The translations under genes and the position numbers were made by a program. The notes beneath the pieces are model-generated. The model was not told the origin of the DNA. It made no database searches and was given only the letters and a program-made list of their open reading frames with translations. 43,090 nt of DNA from Pedosphaera sp. (lineage in GTDB: Bacteria > Verrucomicrobiota > Verrucomicrobiia > Limisphaerales > UBA9464): positions 1-43,090 of the forward strand of contig SIBK01000035.1 of the NCBI GenBank assembly GCA_009695205.1, given 5' to 3'. Within the stretch, counting starts at the first letter, position 1; each line of letters starts with the position of its first letter. Positions 25,851-34,787 of this stretch are shown in pieces.

Positions 25851-27677
25851 ATGGAAGCTGCAAAACACGATATCACGAGGAAAACGCTCGACGATCGGGA
25901 GCGAATGACCGAACTGCAACGCATCCGGCATAGTTGCGCCCACATTCTCGCCACGGCCGTCCTCCGACTTTGGCCGGACGCCTTGCTCGACATCGGCCCG
26001 CCCACGGACGAGGGCTTTTACTACGATTTTGATCTGACGCATCGATTTGCTCCGGAGGATTTTGGGCGGATCGAAGACGAGATGCGCAAGGTGGTGAAGG
26101 AGAATCAGACCTTCGAAAAATCGATCAAAACGCGAGCGGAAGCCACTGCGTACTTTGCCGAACGGGGGCAGCGATTCAAGGTGGAGCGCCTGGTAGACAT
26201 CCCGGAGAGCGAGCCGATCTCCTTCTACACCAATGGTGATTTTGTGGACCTCTGTGCCGGACCGCACGTCATGCGCACCGGTAACGTCAAGGCATTCAAG
26301 TTGCTCAAAGTCGCGAGCGCCTACTACCGCGGGAACGAGAAAAATCCCCAACTGCAACGCATTTACGGGACGGCCTTCAAGAACAAGGAGGAGTTGGAAG
26401 CCTGGGTCACTCTTCAGGAGGAGGCCAAACGGCGGGATCACCGAAAGATTGGGCAGGAGATGGGTCTGTTTGCATTCGATTCCGAGTATGTCGGTCCCGG
26501 ACTGGCCTTGTGGTTGCCCAAGGGAACGGTGCTGGTCGAGGAAATCGAAAAACTCGCCAAGGAAACAGAATTCACCGCGGGGTACGTACGAGTCCGCACG
26601 CCGCATCTGGCGAAGGAAAAAATGTACCGCACCTCGGAGCATTTGCCGCTGTACGCGGAATCGATGTTTCCTCCGATCGAGTTCAAGGAATCACAGAGCG
26701 ATACCGCCACGAGTCGCTATTATCTCAAGGCAATGAATTGCCCGCATCATCACCGCATCTATGCGGCGGAACCGCGGAGCTATCGTGACCTCCCGCTCCG
26801 GCTCGCAGAATACGGGACGTGCTATCGGTATGAACAATCCGGCGAACTCTTCGGCCTTATGCGTGTCCGGGCAATGCAGATGAATGATGCCCACATCTAC
26901 TGCACCGCGGAGCAGTTTGCCTCCGAGTTTCGCGCCGTGAACGACATGTATCTGAAGTATTTCAAGATCTTCGGCCTCGGGAAGTATCAAATGCGCTTCA
27001 GCACCCACGATCCCGCTCGGTTGGGGCAAAAGTTCGTGAATGACCCCGTACTCTGGAAAAAGACCGAGGATATGGTCCGGCAGGTGCTCATTGATTCCGG
27101 AATCGACTACATCGAAGTCGCCAATGAGGCTGCATTCTACGGGCCGAAGATTGATGTCCAGGTGTGGAGCATCATTGGGCGTGAATTCACCATTGCCACA
27201 AATCAGGTGGACTTTGCCGTACCAGGCCGTTTCGGTCTCACCTACCGTGACCGCGATAACACCGACAAAACCCCCCTGTGCATTCACCGCGCACCATTGG
27301 GAACCCACGAGCGGTTCATCGGCTTTCTCATCGAACATTACGCAGGCAATTTCCCCCTCTGGCTCGCGCCCGAACAGGTGCGTGTCCTGACGGTGGGTGA
27401 TGACGAATCACTGGTGACCTACGCCCGTTCGCTGGTCGAGGAGCTCCGCGGCCGGATGGTGCGGGCCGAAGGCGATTTTGGTACCGACAAGATTAACGGT
27501 AAGATCCTTCGCGCGGAGGAGGCACGCGTTCACACGATGCTGGTGGTTGGCGGGCGCGAAAAGGACGCCGGGAACATCGCCGTCCGTCTCCACGGCAAGG
27601 GCAATGTGGGCGTTCGGCCGCGTGCCGAGGTGGTGGCGGACATCCTGACATCGATTCTAGATCGTCGGGCGGGATAG
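25851..27677 (+). CDS. thrS: Threonyl-tRNA synthetase lacking the TGS domain
   Basis: 608 residues from ATG 25851; the frame is open upstream to 25740 but that part is unlike any ThrRS. The usual N-terminal TGS domain is absent: the protein starts almost directly with the editing domain, whose zinc-like motif is HSCAH (His27, His31), and DLCAGPHV completes it. The class II core shows MNCPHHHRIY with the zinc Cys, motif 2 (GTCYRYEQSGELFGLMRVR), and motif 3 with IHRAPLGTHERFIG. The anticodon-binding domain (APEQVRVLTVGDDE onward) is complete. It charges tRNA-Thr and edits Ser-tRNA-Thr. No T-box or other leader element was recognised. Confidence 0.95.
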   Translation: MEAAKHDITRKTLDDRERMTELQRIRHSCAHILATAVLRLWPDALLDIGPPTDEGFYYDFDLTHRFAPEDFGRIEDEMRKVVKENQTFEKSIKTRAEATAYFAERGQRFKVERLVDIPESEPISFYTNGDFVDLCAGPHVMRTGNVKAFKLLKVASAYYRGNEKNPQLQRIYGTAFKNKEELEAWVTLQEEAKRRDHRKIGQEMGLFAFDSEYVGPGLALWLPKGTVLVEEIEKLAKETEFTAGYVRVRTPHLAKEKMYRTSEHLPLYAESMFPPIEFKESQSDTATSRYYLKAMNCPHHHRIYAAEPRSYRDLPLRLAEYGTCYRYEQSGELFGLMRVRAMQMNDAHIYCTAEQFASEFRAVNDMYLKYFKIFGLGKYQMRFSTHDPARLGQKFVNDPVLWKKTEDMVRQVLIDSGIDYIEVANEAAFYGPKIDVQVWSIIGREFTIATNQVDFAVPGRFGLTYRDRDNTDKTPLCIHRAPLGTHERFIGFLIEHYAGNFPLWLAPEQVRVLTVGDDESLVTYARSLVEELRGRMVRAEGDFGTDKINGKILRAEEARVHTMLVVGGREKDAGNIAVRLHGKGNVGVRPRAEVVADILTSILDRRAG

Positions 27678-27825
27678 GACACTTGGAAAACCAACCTTAT
27701 AATCCAATGCTCCTGAAACGCGTCCAACCGTCGGAGTCTTTCCCTGCGGATCGACTGAAATGCTGGGCCATGCCCGGCAGGCAGTTAACGTCCATGGCTC
27801 ACACAATTTCGCACTCTCCGATCCT

Positions 27826-28263
27826 ATGAAGTCTACCGGAAATGTCTTAGCCGCTGCCTTGTTGATTCTCGCTGGCTGCTCGTCCTTTGATCGCGAGTGG
27901 CGGTCTGCGGGTCGCGAACCGGTACCGGCGGACGGAATCTCCGGCCGATGGATTGGCACGTGGCAAAACACGAATAACACCCACAGCGATACCATGAGAG
28001 CGGTGCTCACCGACTCCGGGGATGGAGCGTACCGAGCTCATTTTCACGCACGATATAAGCGAATTTTTTCTTTTGCCTACACCGTGAAATTGGCGGGCCA
28101 AAGGGAGGCGGACCGTTTTCGGTTCCACGGCGAATCGGATCTGGGCCCCCTGGCGGGCGGAATCTACCGTTACAACGGATGGGCCACCCCGACGAATTTC
28201 TTCTCCACTTATGATTCCCGGTACGATGTGGGGACGTTCACGCTCCACCGACGGGTGCGGTGA
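27826..28263 (+). CDS. Small lipoprotein of unknown function
   Basis: 145 residues from ATG 27826. MKSTGNVLAAALLILAGCSS is a lipoprotein signal with the lipid-attached Cys in LAGC. The rest (ISGRWIGTWQNTNNTHSDTMRAVL, then YRAHFHARYKRIFSFAYTV and RYDVGTFTLHR) is a single beta-rich domain resembling a small lipocalin-like or avidin-like barrel, but I do not recognise a family. It lies between thrS and pyrF on the same strand; gaps of 148 and 40 bases leave operon structure open. Confidence 0.7.
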   Translation: MKSTGNVLAAALLILAGCSSFDREWRSAGREPVPADGISGRWIGTWQNTNNTHSDTMRAVLTDSGDGAYRAHFHARYKRIFSFAYTVKLAGQREADRFRFHGESDLGPLAGGIYRYNGWATPTNFFSTYDSRYDVGTFTLHRRVR

Positions 28264-28303
28264 TTCTGTTTAAATGGGGTCACACGTAACCATTTGACGC
28301 ACA

Positions 28304-29056
28304 ATGATGTATAAGGATACCTTGTCTGTGGTGAAGACCAATCCCGTGATTGTCGCACTCGACGTGCCATCGGCATCGCAGGCGATTCACCTCGCTCGCT
28401 CGCTCGCCCCGTTTGTCGGTGCCGTCAAGATTGGGAAGGAACTGTTCGTCAGTGCCGGTCCGGCGGTCGTCCGTGATATTCAGAGCGACGGTATCCCCAT
28501 TTTTCTTGATCTCAAGTTTCACGACATCCCGAATACCGTGGCCAAAGCCGTTGCGGCGGCCACTCGACTGGGAGTTCGCATGTTGACGGTTCACGCAAGT
28601 GGTGGCAGCGAGATGATGCGGGCAGCGGTGAGGGCCGCTCGGGACACGGCTTCCGAATTAATGGCGCCGGTACCCCGGGTGCTCGCGGTCACGGTGCTTA
28701 CCAGCATGGACAGCGCAGCTCTCGCGGAATTGGGTGGAGAGACAGATGTGGCGTCTCAGGTTGAACGGCTTGCGTCGTTGGCGGTGCGTGCGGGAATCAC
28801 GGGCCTCGTCTGCTCACCCCTGGAGCTGCCTCGCCTCCGCAAGCTGCTACCACCGACAATTGAATTGGTGACTCCTGGTATCCGCACAGGCTCCGAAAAG
28901 GTGGATGACCAAAAACGAACTCTGACGCCCCGCGAGGCACTTGAGGCTGGCGCGACGTGGCTGGTGATCGGCCGCCCCATCTACGCAGCGGCGGATCCGG
29001 CAGCCGCCGCCAGATCTATCTGGAATTCCCTTCAGTCCGAATCTCCCATTTCTTGA
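28304..29056 (+). CDS. pyrF: Orotidine 5-phosphate decarboxylase (type I)
   Basis: 250 residues. PVIVALDVPS opens the TIM barrel, and IFLDLKFHDIPNTV holds the catalytic Asp69-x-Lys71-x-x-Asp74. VTPGIRTGSEKVDDQKR and WLVIGRPIYAAADP bind the phosphate. It makes UMP from OMP in pyrimidine synthesis. The start is uncertain: ATG 28304 or 28307 precede an AAGGA at 28312-28316, which could serve the TTG at 28322 or the GTG at 28331, giving proteins that begin close to the first barrel strand. Confidence 0.93.
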   Translation: MMYKDTLSVVKTNPVIVALDVPSASQAIHLARSLAPFVGAVKIGKELFVSAGPAVVRDIQSDGIPIFLDLKFHDIPNTVAKAVAAATRLGVRMLTVHASGGSEMMRAAVRAARDTASELMAPVPRVLAVTVLTSMDSAALAELGGETDVASQVERLASLAVRAGITGLVCSPLELPRLRKLLPPTIELVTPGIRTGSEKVDDQKRTLTPREALEAGATWLVIGRPIYAAADPAAAARSIWNSLQSESPIS

Positions 29057-29139
29057 GATTGTCCGCGATTGTTGGCCGAACCTTGTCGGTCACGAACCTC
29101 CGTCAGGTCCGACCGGTGCCGATCGGGTAGGATTCCTCG

Positions 29140-29865
29140 TCAATGCGGAAGGGCACTCCGTTCGGCGGCCACTGCGCGGTCCGCTCGGCGCTTTAGCAGC
29201 GCAGCCAAAGCGGCTTCGCTTTCGGCAAGTTTCTTGCTCCGGCCGATACCCCGGGCCAGTTCGACGCCGTGGTGCAACACGGCGGATTCAAACGACCGGT
29301 TGTGATCAGGCCCACTGGCGGAAATGAGTTCGTAGCAAGGAGCGTCCGGCGAGGTTGCTTGGAACAGCTCTTGCAATTCGCCCTTGGGATTTTCCAGATT
29401 TGGGAGAATGCCCAGATCACCCCAGGCATCGGTGAACAGTGTTTCGATTAGTTCACGGGCCACTTCATAGCCCCCGTCGAGAAACACCGCCCCAATCACT
29501 GCTTCGAAGCCGTCCCCCAACGCTGAATTCCGACTTCGCCCGCCACTGGTTTCTTCGCCCCGACTGAGGATGAGGTATTCGCCAAGTTTCAATCGCCGGC
29601 CCTGTCCAGCAAGGGTCGTTCGATTGACTAGTTGAGCTCTCGCTTTGGTCAACGGTCCTTCGCCATAGTCTGGAAACTTTCGGTATAGTTGATTGGTGAG
29701 AACCAATTGCAGGACGGCGTCACCTAGAAACTCCAGCCGTTGATTGTGGGCGGTCCCGGCTCCGACCTCATGGGCCAGGGACGGATGGGTCAGCGCGAGT
29801 TGTAGCAATGCGGTGTTGTGAAACCGGTAACCGAGCGTGGCTTGGAGGGCGTCGAGTGAGGGCAT
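29140..29865 (-). CDS. rnc: Ribonuclease III
   Basis: 241 residues from ATG 29865; 11 further upstream codons are open but not conserved. The catalytic signature NQRLEFLGDAVL has Glu45 and Asp49; ALGDGFEAVIGAVFLDGG has Asp118 and Glu121, so the metal site is complete. A double-stranded-RNA-binding domain follows from about residue 160 to the end (PKGELQELFQ onward, GIGRSKKLAESEAALAAL). It processes rRNA precursors and other duplex RNA. It converges with pyrF. The Zn-ribbon gene lies upstream on the same strand, 150 bases away. Confidence 0.95.
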   Translation of the reverse strand: MPSLDALQATLGYRFHNTALLQLALTHPSLAHEVGAGTAHNQRLEFLGDAVLQLVLTNQLYRKFPDYGEGPLTKARAQLVNRTTLAGQGRRLKLGEYLILSRGEETSGGRSRNSALGDGFEAVIGAVFLDGGYEVARELIETLFTDAWGDLGILPNLENPKGELQELFQATSPDAPCYELISASGPDHNRSFESAVLHHGVELARGIGRSKKLAESEAALAALLKRRADRAVAAERSALPH

Positions 29866-29935
29866 GGCAGAAGTGGGTCGCCGATTGCCGATTTCCAACC
29901 CCCATCCGGCTATTCACAGCGGATCCTCGCGGTGC

Positions 29936-29982
29936 CGCCGGCCGTTGGAGACTGGAAATTGGGAATTGGAAGATTGGGAATG
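29936..29982. repeat. Short degenerate repeat of an ATTGG-type unit
   Basis: Within the gap between rnc and the next gene, the unit GGAAATTGG/GGAATTGG/AAGATTGG/GGAATGG occurs four times in tandem with changes. It looks like slipped-strand expansion and has no evident function. Confidence 0.4.
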
Positions 29983-30015
29983 GTGGGGTGTGAGAACCTG
30001 GGAGCGGCGGGAATA

Positions 30016-30621
30016 TTAATCAGAGGTTGCGGAAACCGGAGCGGGTGGATCCGTTTCGGGTGTCGAAGATATTGGAGTGTCTACAGGCGACGGCGTCTCG
30101 GCGGTCGCGATAACACCGTCAGGACCATGCTCCAGGAGGGACGAAACATCGCGCTGCACCGCTTCGAGTTGGTCGAGTTGGAGATTTGGGTCAAGGATGC
30201 TGAATAAGTCGCCGGTCTTGGGTTGTTCATACAGGAAGATTCTCCGCCCGTTTTCGTAGAGTTGGGCTTTTACCCGAAGGATTCGCTTCCGCTCAAGCAT
30301 TACCGCCAGAATATAACACGCAGCCGTATGCCGATCTTCTCGCGGTTCCATCAGCTTTCGCAAAAGGGTCTCCGCAGTTTCCTTTTGAATCGCCTCGGGA
30401 GGTGTTGCCGGGGGCGACTCATACGTGCCCGTCCAATGTGAGAGAAACATGGGGGCTCCGGCCTGTGTCGTTCGGACCTTCCAGCAGACGGGACACAAGT
30501 CCTGCCGCTCAAATCCAGCACGCTCTTCCAACAACACCGTGTGGTAGGGCTGTCCGTCGGCAAATGCAGTCGCACACACCTTGCAGGCGTGGGCGAGGGA
30601 CTGAATGTTCCATTCGATCAT
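30016..30621 (-). CDS. Uncharacterised zinc-ribbon protein with acidic/proline-rich tail
   Basis: 201 residues. Two Cys pairs (CKVCATAF near residue 13 and LCPVCW near residue 43) form a probable zinc ribbon. A helical middle (ETAETLLRKLMEPREDRHTAACYILAVMLERKRIL) and FLYEQPKTGDLFSILDP follow; the last 40 residues are rich in Pro, Thr and Ser. I believe it is conserved among verrucomicrobia without known function. Its place just upstream of rnc might indicate a role in RNA metabolism, but that is only context. Confidence 0.7.
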   Translation of the reverse strand: MIEWNIQSLAHACKVCATAFADGQPYHTVLLEERAGFERQDLCPVCWKVRTTQAGAPMFLSHWTGTYESPPATPPEAIQKETAETLLRKLMEPREDRHTAACYILAVMLERKRILRVKAQLYENGRRIFLYEQPKTGDLFSILDPNLQLDQLEAVQRDVSSLLEHGPDGVIATAETPSPVDTPISSTPETDPPAPVSATSD

Positions 30622-31113
30622 TAAGGATGGCCGTAACCGGGCGGCACCGTGTCGAGTATTTGCGACCGGAGCCCGAGTGCAACGTGTTTCGATTTTTGTT
30701 TCGATGTGTCATCGCGTGCTTCGCCACGCGTCGTCGACGTCGCGAGCTCACTCAGAAGGCGCGAAGCGCCCTGGAGTTTGGTCATTTCCCATCGAATTCG
30801 CCGCGCCCAACGAATTCAGCGGGGGAATTAATCAAGCGTGCTGACGCTGTCAAACCGGCGTGGCGCTCCGCTTCCCGCTTATGAACATTATGAACAAGGG
30901 CGGGGTGAAGCAGCGTAATCAAATCATGCCAATACAGCTCTTGAAGTCGCTGGTGGGTTCTTGGGAAGGAAAGTTTTCCAACGGATGGACATGAATTGGG
31001 ACCATGAACGGTTGATGGAAAGCGGTTTGCGCGGACTTCCGTCCGCGACTACGACGGGACGGTTCACGGAGAGGCAGCGAGTGAATCAATGACCAGGGTT
31101 CATATCGGTCCAT
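30622..31113. other. Gene-free stretch with one strong inverted repeat
   Basis: No convincing gene in about 490 bases. CGCGGAC (31030-31036) and GTCCGCG (31041-31047) form a perfect 7-bp stem with loop TTCC. The forward frame around 30720-30790 encodes an Arg-rich stretch (RRRRRELTQKARSALEF) that I take as a dispersed intergenic repeat rather than a protein, without proof. It lies behind the decayed two-component genes and may hold further unrecognisable remains. Confidence 0.4.
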
Positions 31114-32667
31114 TTAAAGTACCCGCTCGGGAACAAAAACATTATCTCCGGGCTGCAGGAGGACGTCCTGTTCTCGACGGCCTCCAACGATAACCGAGTC
31201 AAGATTGACCGGTAGATTTGTGGTTTGATTTGACGTTCGATTCAGGCGGTCGATTCGTGCACCCTGCAGTTTTGCCATTTTGTCGGGTCCTCCGGCAGCA
31301 GCGACTGCGTCGCCAGCCGTCATCCCTTCCTTGAATGGAATCGGACCGCGTCGAACAACGTGTCCGAGAACCATAACGGGACGTTCGCCGAGGGCATCCG
31401 TATAAAGCACTGCATTAGGGGAGATAACTCGCTCGCCGGGTGGAACTTTAACCATTCCCTGGACCTCGCCATAGAATGTCGCCGTTGCTGCGTTCTTCCG
31501 GGTTGATTTCTCGAGCTGGTGCGCTGACTGTAGGATCTCTTCCTGAAGTTGATTCCGACGTCTCGCGTCCGCCTCGAGCAAGCGTTGTCGGCTTATCAGG
31601 ACTTCATCCAATCGCTCGTGTATCTGGTTTAGGACGGTTTTCAGCACTGTCTGCGCACGAATCCTATCGGGATGGTTGTCTCCAAAGTCGGTTGACAAGG
31701 CTGCAAGCCGTTGTTCCGCATCGAATTTCTGGTCCTGCAGTTTTGAAAGATTGGAATCAGGAAACTGTGCAATTGCCTGGGAGAGTCTTAATGAAGAGGG
31801 GACGGATTGATATCGCGTCAGCGCGTCCTGCCCTTCAAGAAGGCGTTTCTCGACCGAAGCGAGATGGTCGCGTAGCGCCTGCAGTTTTACCGCCACGAGT
31901 TTTAGTTCTTCGTCGGAAACCCTCGGCGTTGACGCGTGTTGTCGTGCGGGGTTTGCAAGCCGGGTATTCCCCTTGGTTTTCCCGGGAAGTTCCATCTTGT
32001 AGCCAACGCCGTGCACTGTCTTCAGGAACCGTGGCTGCTCCGGATCTAATTCGATTTTCGCCCGCAACCCCGCCATGTGGTTGTCCACAGTTCACGTGGT
32101 CGGAAAGGCCGTCACTCCCCATACGACATCCAGGAATCTTTCGCGCGATACGGGAACCCCCGGAGTTTCGGCGAGCAGACGAAGCATGGAAAACTCTTTG
32201 GCGGTGAAGTGAAGCGTACGCTCCCCGCGGTGCGCCACCATCCGGACAAAATGGATTTCCACATCGCCCAACTTCAAAACGTCCGGCACTGCAGTAAGAC
32301 CTGTCCGATTCCGTCGAAGGAGCGCCCGAACTCGGGCCAGAAGTTCCGACGTGCTGAACGGCTTGGCTAGATAGTCATCGGCACCTGCGTCGAGACCTCG
32401 GACGCGGTCATCCAGCAATCCCTTGGCGGTGAGAATCAAGATTGGAACGGACTGGCCGGTGCGACGCAATTCGGACGCGACCGTGAAGCCATCGAGGCCT
32501 GGCATCATCACATCCAGCAAGATCAAGTCCGGCTCTTCGGTAGTGGCCATCTCGAGCCCGGCAACGCCGGTGGCTGCAGTGAGGACGCGATGCCCTTCGG
32601 AGACCAGCAGGTCCGTGAGGCCTGTATGCATGGCCGGTTCATCTTCAACGACTAGGATTCGGGGCAT
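31114..32667 (-). pseudogene. OmpR-type response regulator interrupted by TGA, frame continuing into a coiled-coil/SLBB segment
   Basis: From ATG 32667 the receiver domain is complete: VVEDEP acidic pair, LILLDVMMPGLDG with the phospho-acceptor Asp, and DDYLAKPF with the conserved Lys. The winged helix begins (LHFTAKEFSMLRLLAETPG, VSRERFLDVVWGVTAFPTT) and is cut by TGA at 32092-32094. The same frame resumes with TVDNHMAGLRAKIE and LKTVHGVGYKMEL, the rest of the DNA-binding domain, showing that the gene was once continuous. Beyond that the frame does not stop but passes through a coiled coil (about 31500-31850) with a Wzz-like stretch and an SLBB-like domain (VLGHVVRRGPIPFKEGMTAG; LLQPGDNVFVPERV) to 31114. 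The kinase partner upstream is broken too. Confidence 0.75.
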
Positions 32668-32683
32668 AGGTTAGAGAGCGGGA

Positions 32684-34613
32684 CTATACGTTACCCATGG
32701 GAATCCAAAGTCTGAATGTTGCGCCGCGGCCGGTTTCGCTTTCGACCCACACGCGCCCGTGATGCGCTCCGGCAATGTGCGACACGATCGCAAGCCCGAG
32801 CCCGACTCCCGGTGTCTCGCGGCGAAGCTCGGACCCGCGCCGATAGAACCACTGGAATATCCGCTGATGATCTTCGGGAGGAATCCCTGTTCCGTGATCG
32901 GTGACGGTCAAGACGGTGCCGGCCGCGTCGGTCTTGCGATGATTGAGGGACGCTGTTGGGATTACGTCCTGCGCCGGGGTGTGGGGTGTGAGGTCCACGC
33001 GGATCGTCGAGCCGGGCGGCGAATGCTTCAGCGCATTGTCCAACAGGTTCAACAATGCTTGTTGCAGAGCGCGGCCGTCAGCGAGAATAACGCAGGCCGT
33101 ATTCCTCGACCCAGCGGACGACGGTTCCAATCCGTTGACAAACCATTCGACTTTGATGTTGCGGCATGAAGCGATCGGCTGAAATCCATTTGTGGTTTCA
33201 CCCACGAGCCGGATTAGATCGGTTGGTTCCATTTCGTATCGCACGCTTCCCTGATCGATCCGGGCCAGACCGAGAACGTTTTCGACCAAGTCACCCAGGC
33301 GACGGGTTTCACGGACGATGAACTCGTAGTACTGCTGTTGTTTGGCGGGATCTTGGATGCGCCCGGCTTCGAGTGCTTCGGCGAGCAACCGCACGCTGGC
33401 GATCGGAGAGCGTAGTTCGTGAGAAACGCTGGAGACGAAACTAGTCTGCTCTTCGGCAAATCGCCAAGTACCGACCGCGAGATGTATGGATCCAGGCGGC
33501 CGCCGCATTCGTTGATTTCAGGACACCGGCGCTACGCAACCCTTCGGAAAGATCGCGTAGACGCTCAAATCCGTCCCAACAGGTATTCAGTGCGTGAAGG
33601 GCTGCAGGGAGGCCCGATGGGTGGGTGACCCGAGTGATCAGAGGCTTCGCTTGCTCCAGCAGCGCGGGTGTCAACAGCGAGGGTACGTGGAAGACCTGAT
33701 CGCGTAACGCGGTCCAGAACTCTTCGTCAACCTCATTGGGTTCTGTGATGCGCAGAAGCAATGCCATGGCGATATTCGGAAGTGGAACACCCGTTTCCGA
33801 CAACTGCCCGGGACCCATTCGAGCGAGTCGAACCAACTCCTGCCGGGCAGCCGTACGGTCCGTGGACATCAATCGTCGAGCCCGTTCCAGATCGAGGTTG
33901 AAGTGAACGACTCCATTACGGGTGGTATCGCCGAGTTGCTCCAGGAGATTGGATCCCGTTGATGGGTTCATCCCCGTGGCATCGGGTGATTTCAATCGCT
34001 CCCACTGCTGGCGCCACTCGGAGGTCATTTCGTCCAACCAAGCGGGAGGCTGTGGAACCCGGACTGCGGACATCGGGAAGTTGAGTACCAGATCACGCTC
34101 GAGGGCAGCCTGCTCGGGTGCAAAATCCAGCAGAGGAAAGCCGCCGGCGAAAGCCGTCCAACTCCCCAGGGACGAGAGCTGGTTCGATGACATCGATACG
34201 TTCCGCATTACGTTCGGATCCAAAGGCCAACCCTACAAGGCATTCCCCTGAGCATTAAACCAGAGAGATGCGTAGCCATGGGCCGGATTCATTACTTGGT
34301 AACCCAGGGCACCATCGAAATGCGGACCCAACTGATTGAGCCAGTCCTCGGCCCGTTGGCGGGCAGCGCGCTGCGCCTCAGCACGATCCCGCACAATGAA
34401 CGCGAGCCCGAATCCCGTCAGCAGCAGCACCGGCGTCAGAATCAGGAATCCCTGCGAGAAGAACGGAGGAATGAATCGGTCGTGAACCCAGGCTGCCTTC
34501 GGTTGGCGGGTATCGCGAAGCCTGCGTCGGATCGTTCGTCCGATCCAAAGGCCCAGGAGTGCAGTCCCAACGAGGACAGCTTGCAGCAACCACGGATAAA
34601 CCTGAACGGCCAT
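32684..34613 (-). pseudogene. Broken sensor histidine kinase
   Basis: The N-terminal part from ATG 34613 holds two membrane segments (YPWLLQAVLVGTALLGLWIG; GFLILTPVLLLTGFGLAFIV). A TAG at 34233-34235 interrupts it, and the same frame continues (WPLDPNVMRNVSMSSNQLSS...) through a periplasmic or linker region of about 240 residues. Near 33485 the frame shifts into the kinase core: SFVSSVSHELRSPIASVRLL with the phospho-acceptor His, then LLNLLDNALKHSPPGST (N box), VTDHGTGIPPEDHQRIF (G1) and GVGLGLAIVSHIAGAHHG (G2). The core alone could still be translated from an internal start, but without membrane sensor. It precedes its regulator by 16 bases. Confidence 0.85.
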
Positions 34614-34647
34614 ACGGATTTAAAGATGCTCCACCGGGCCGGGCCGG

Positions 34648-34671
34648 TTGTCATGGAATTGTCACAATTCC
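34648..34671. promoter_or_regulatory. Operator-like palindrome and Pho-box-like direct repeat upstream of the kinase
   Basis: GGAATTGTCACAATTCC (34655-34671) is a perfect palindrome around C34663. Overlapping it, TTGTCAT (34648-34654) and TTGTCAC (34659-34665) repeat with an 11-base period, the layout of an enterobacterial Pho box or other OmpR-family site. It lies 35-58 bases before the kinase start, a proper place for autoregulation. Which symmetry matters cannot be decided from sequence. Confidence 0.45.
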
Positions 34672-34787
34672 GGGAGGCCAACACGGGCAATGGCCATGGC
34701 CATGGCGGGAATGCACGGAGCGATCGTGAGCACTCTTTGCAGCTGGGTCCATCGAGCCTCTCAAAGTGCCGACAACTTGCCGGCCCT

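Noticed and set aside
28272..28295. Imperfect hairpin AAATGG...CCATTT in front of pyrF
   Set aside because: Six-base arms with a 12-base loop are too weak to call a regulatory element.
838..34613. Stop-codon reassignment or recoding (TAA, TAG and TGA all found inside genes)
   Set aside because: All three codons also end intact genes in this window, and most of the affected genes carry frameshifts as well, so pseudogenes are the simpler reading. No selenocysteine-type stem-loop is apparent behind the TGA at 32092.
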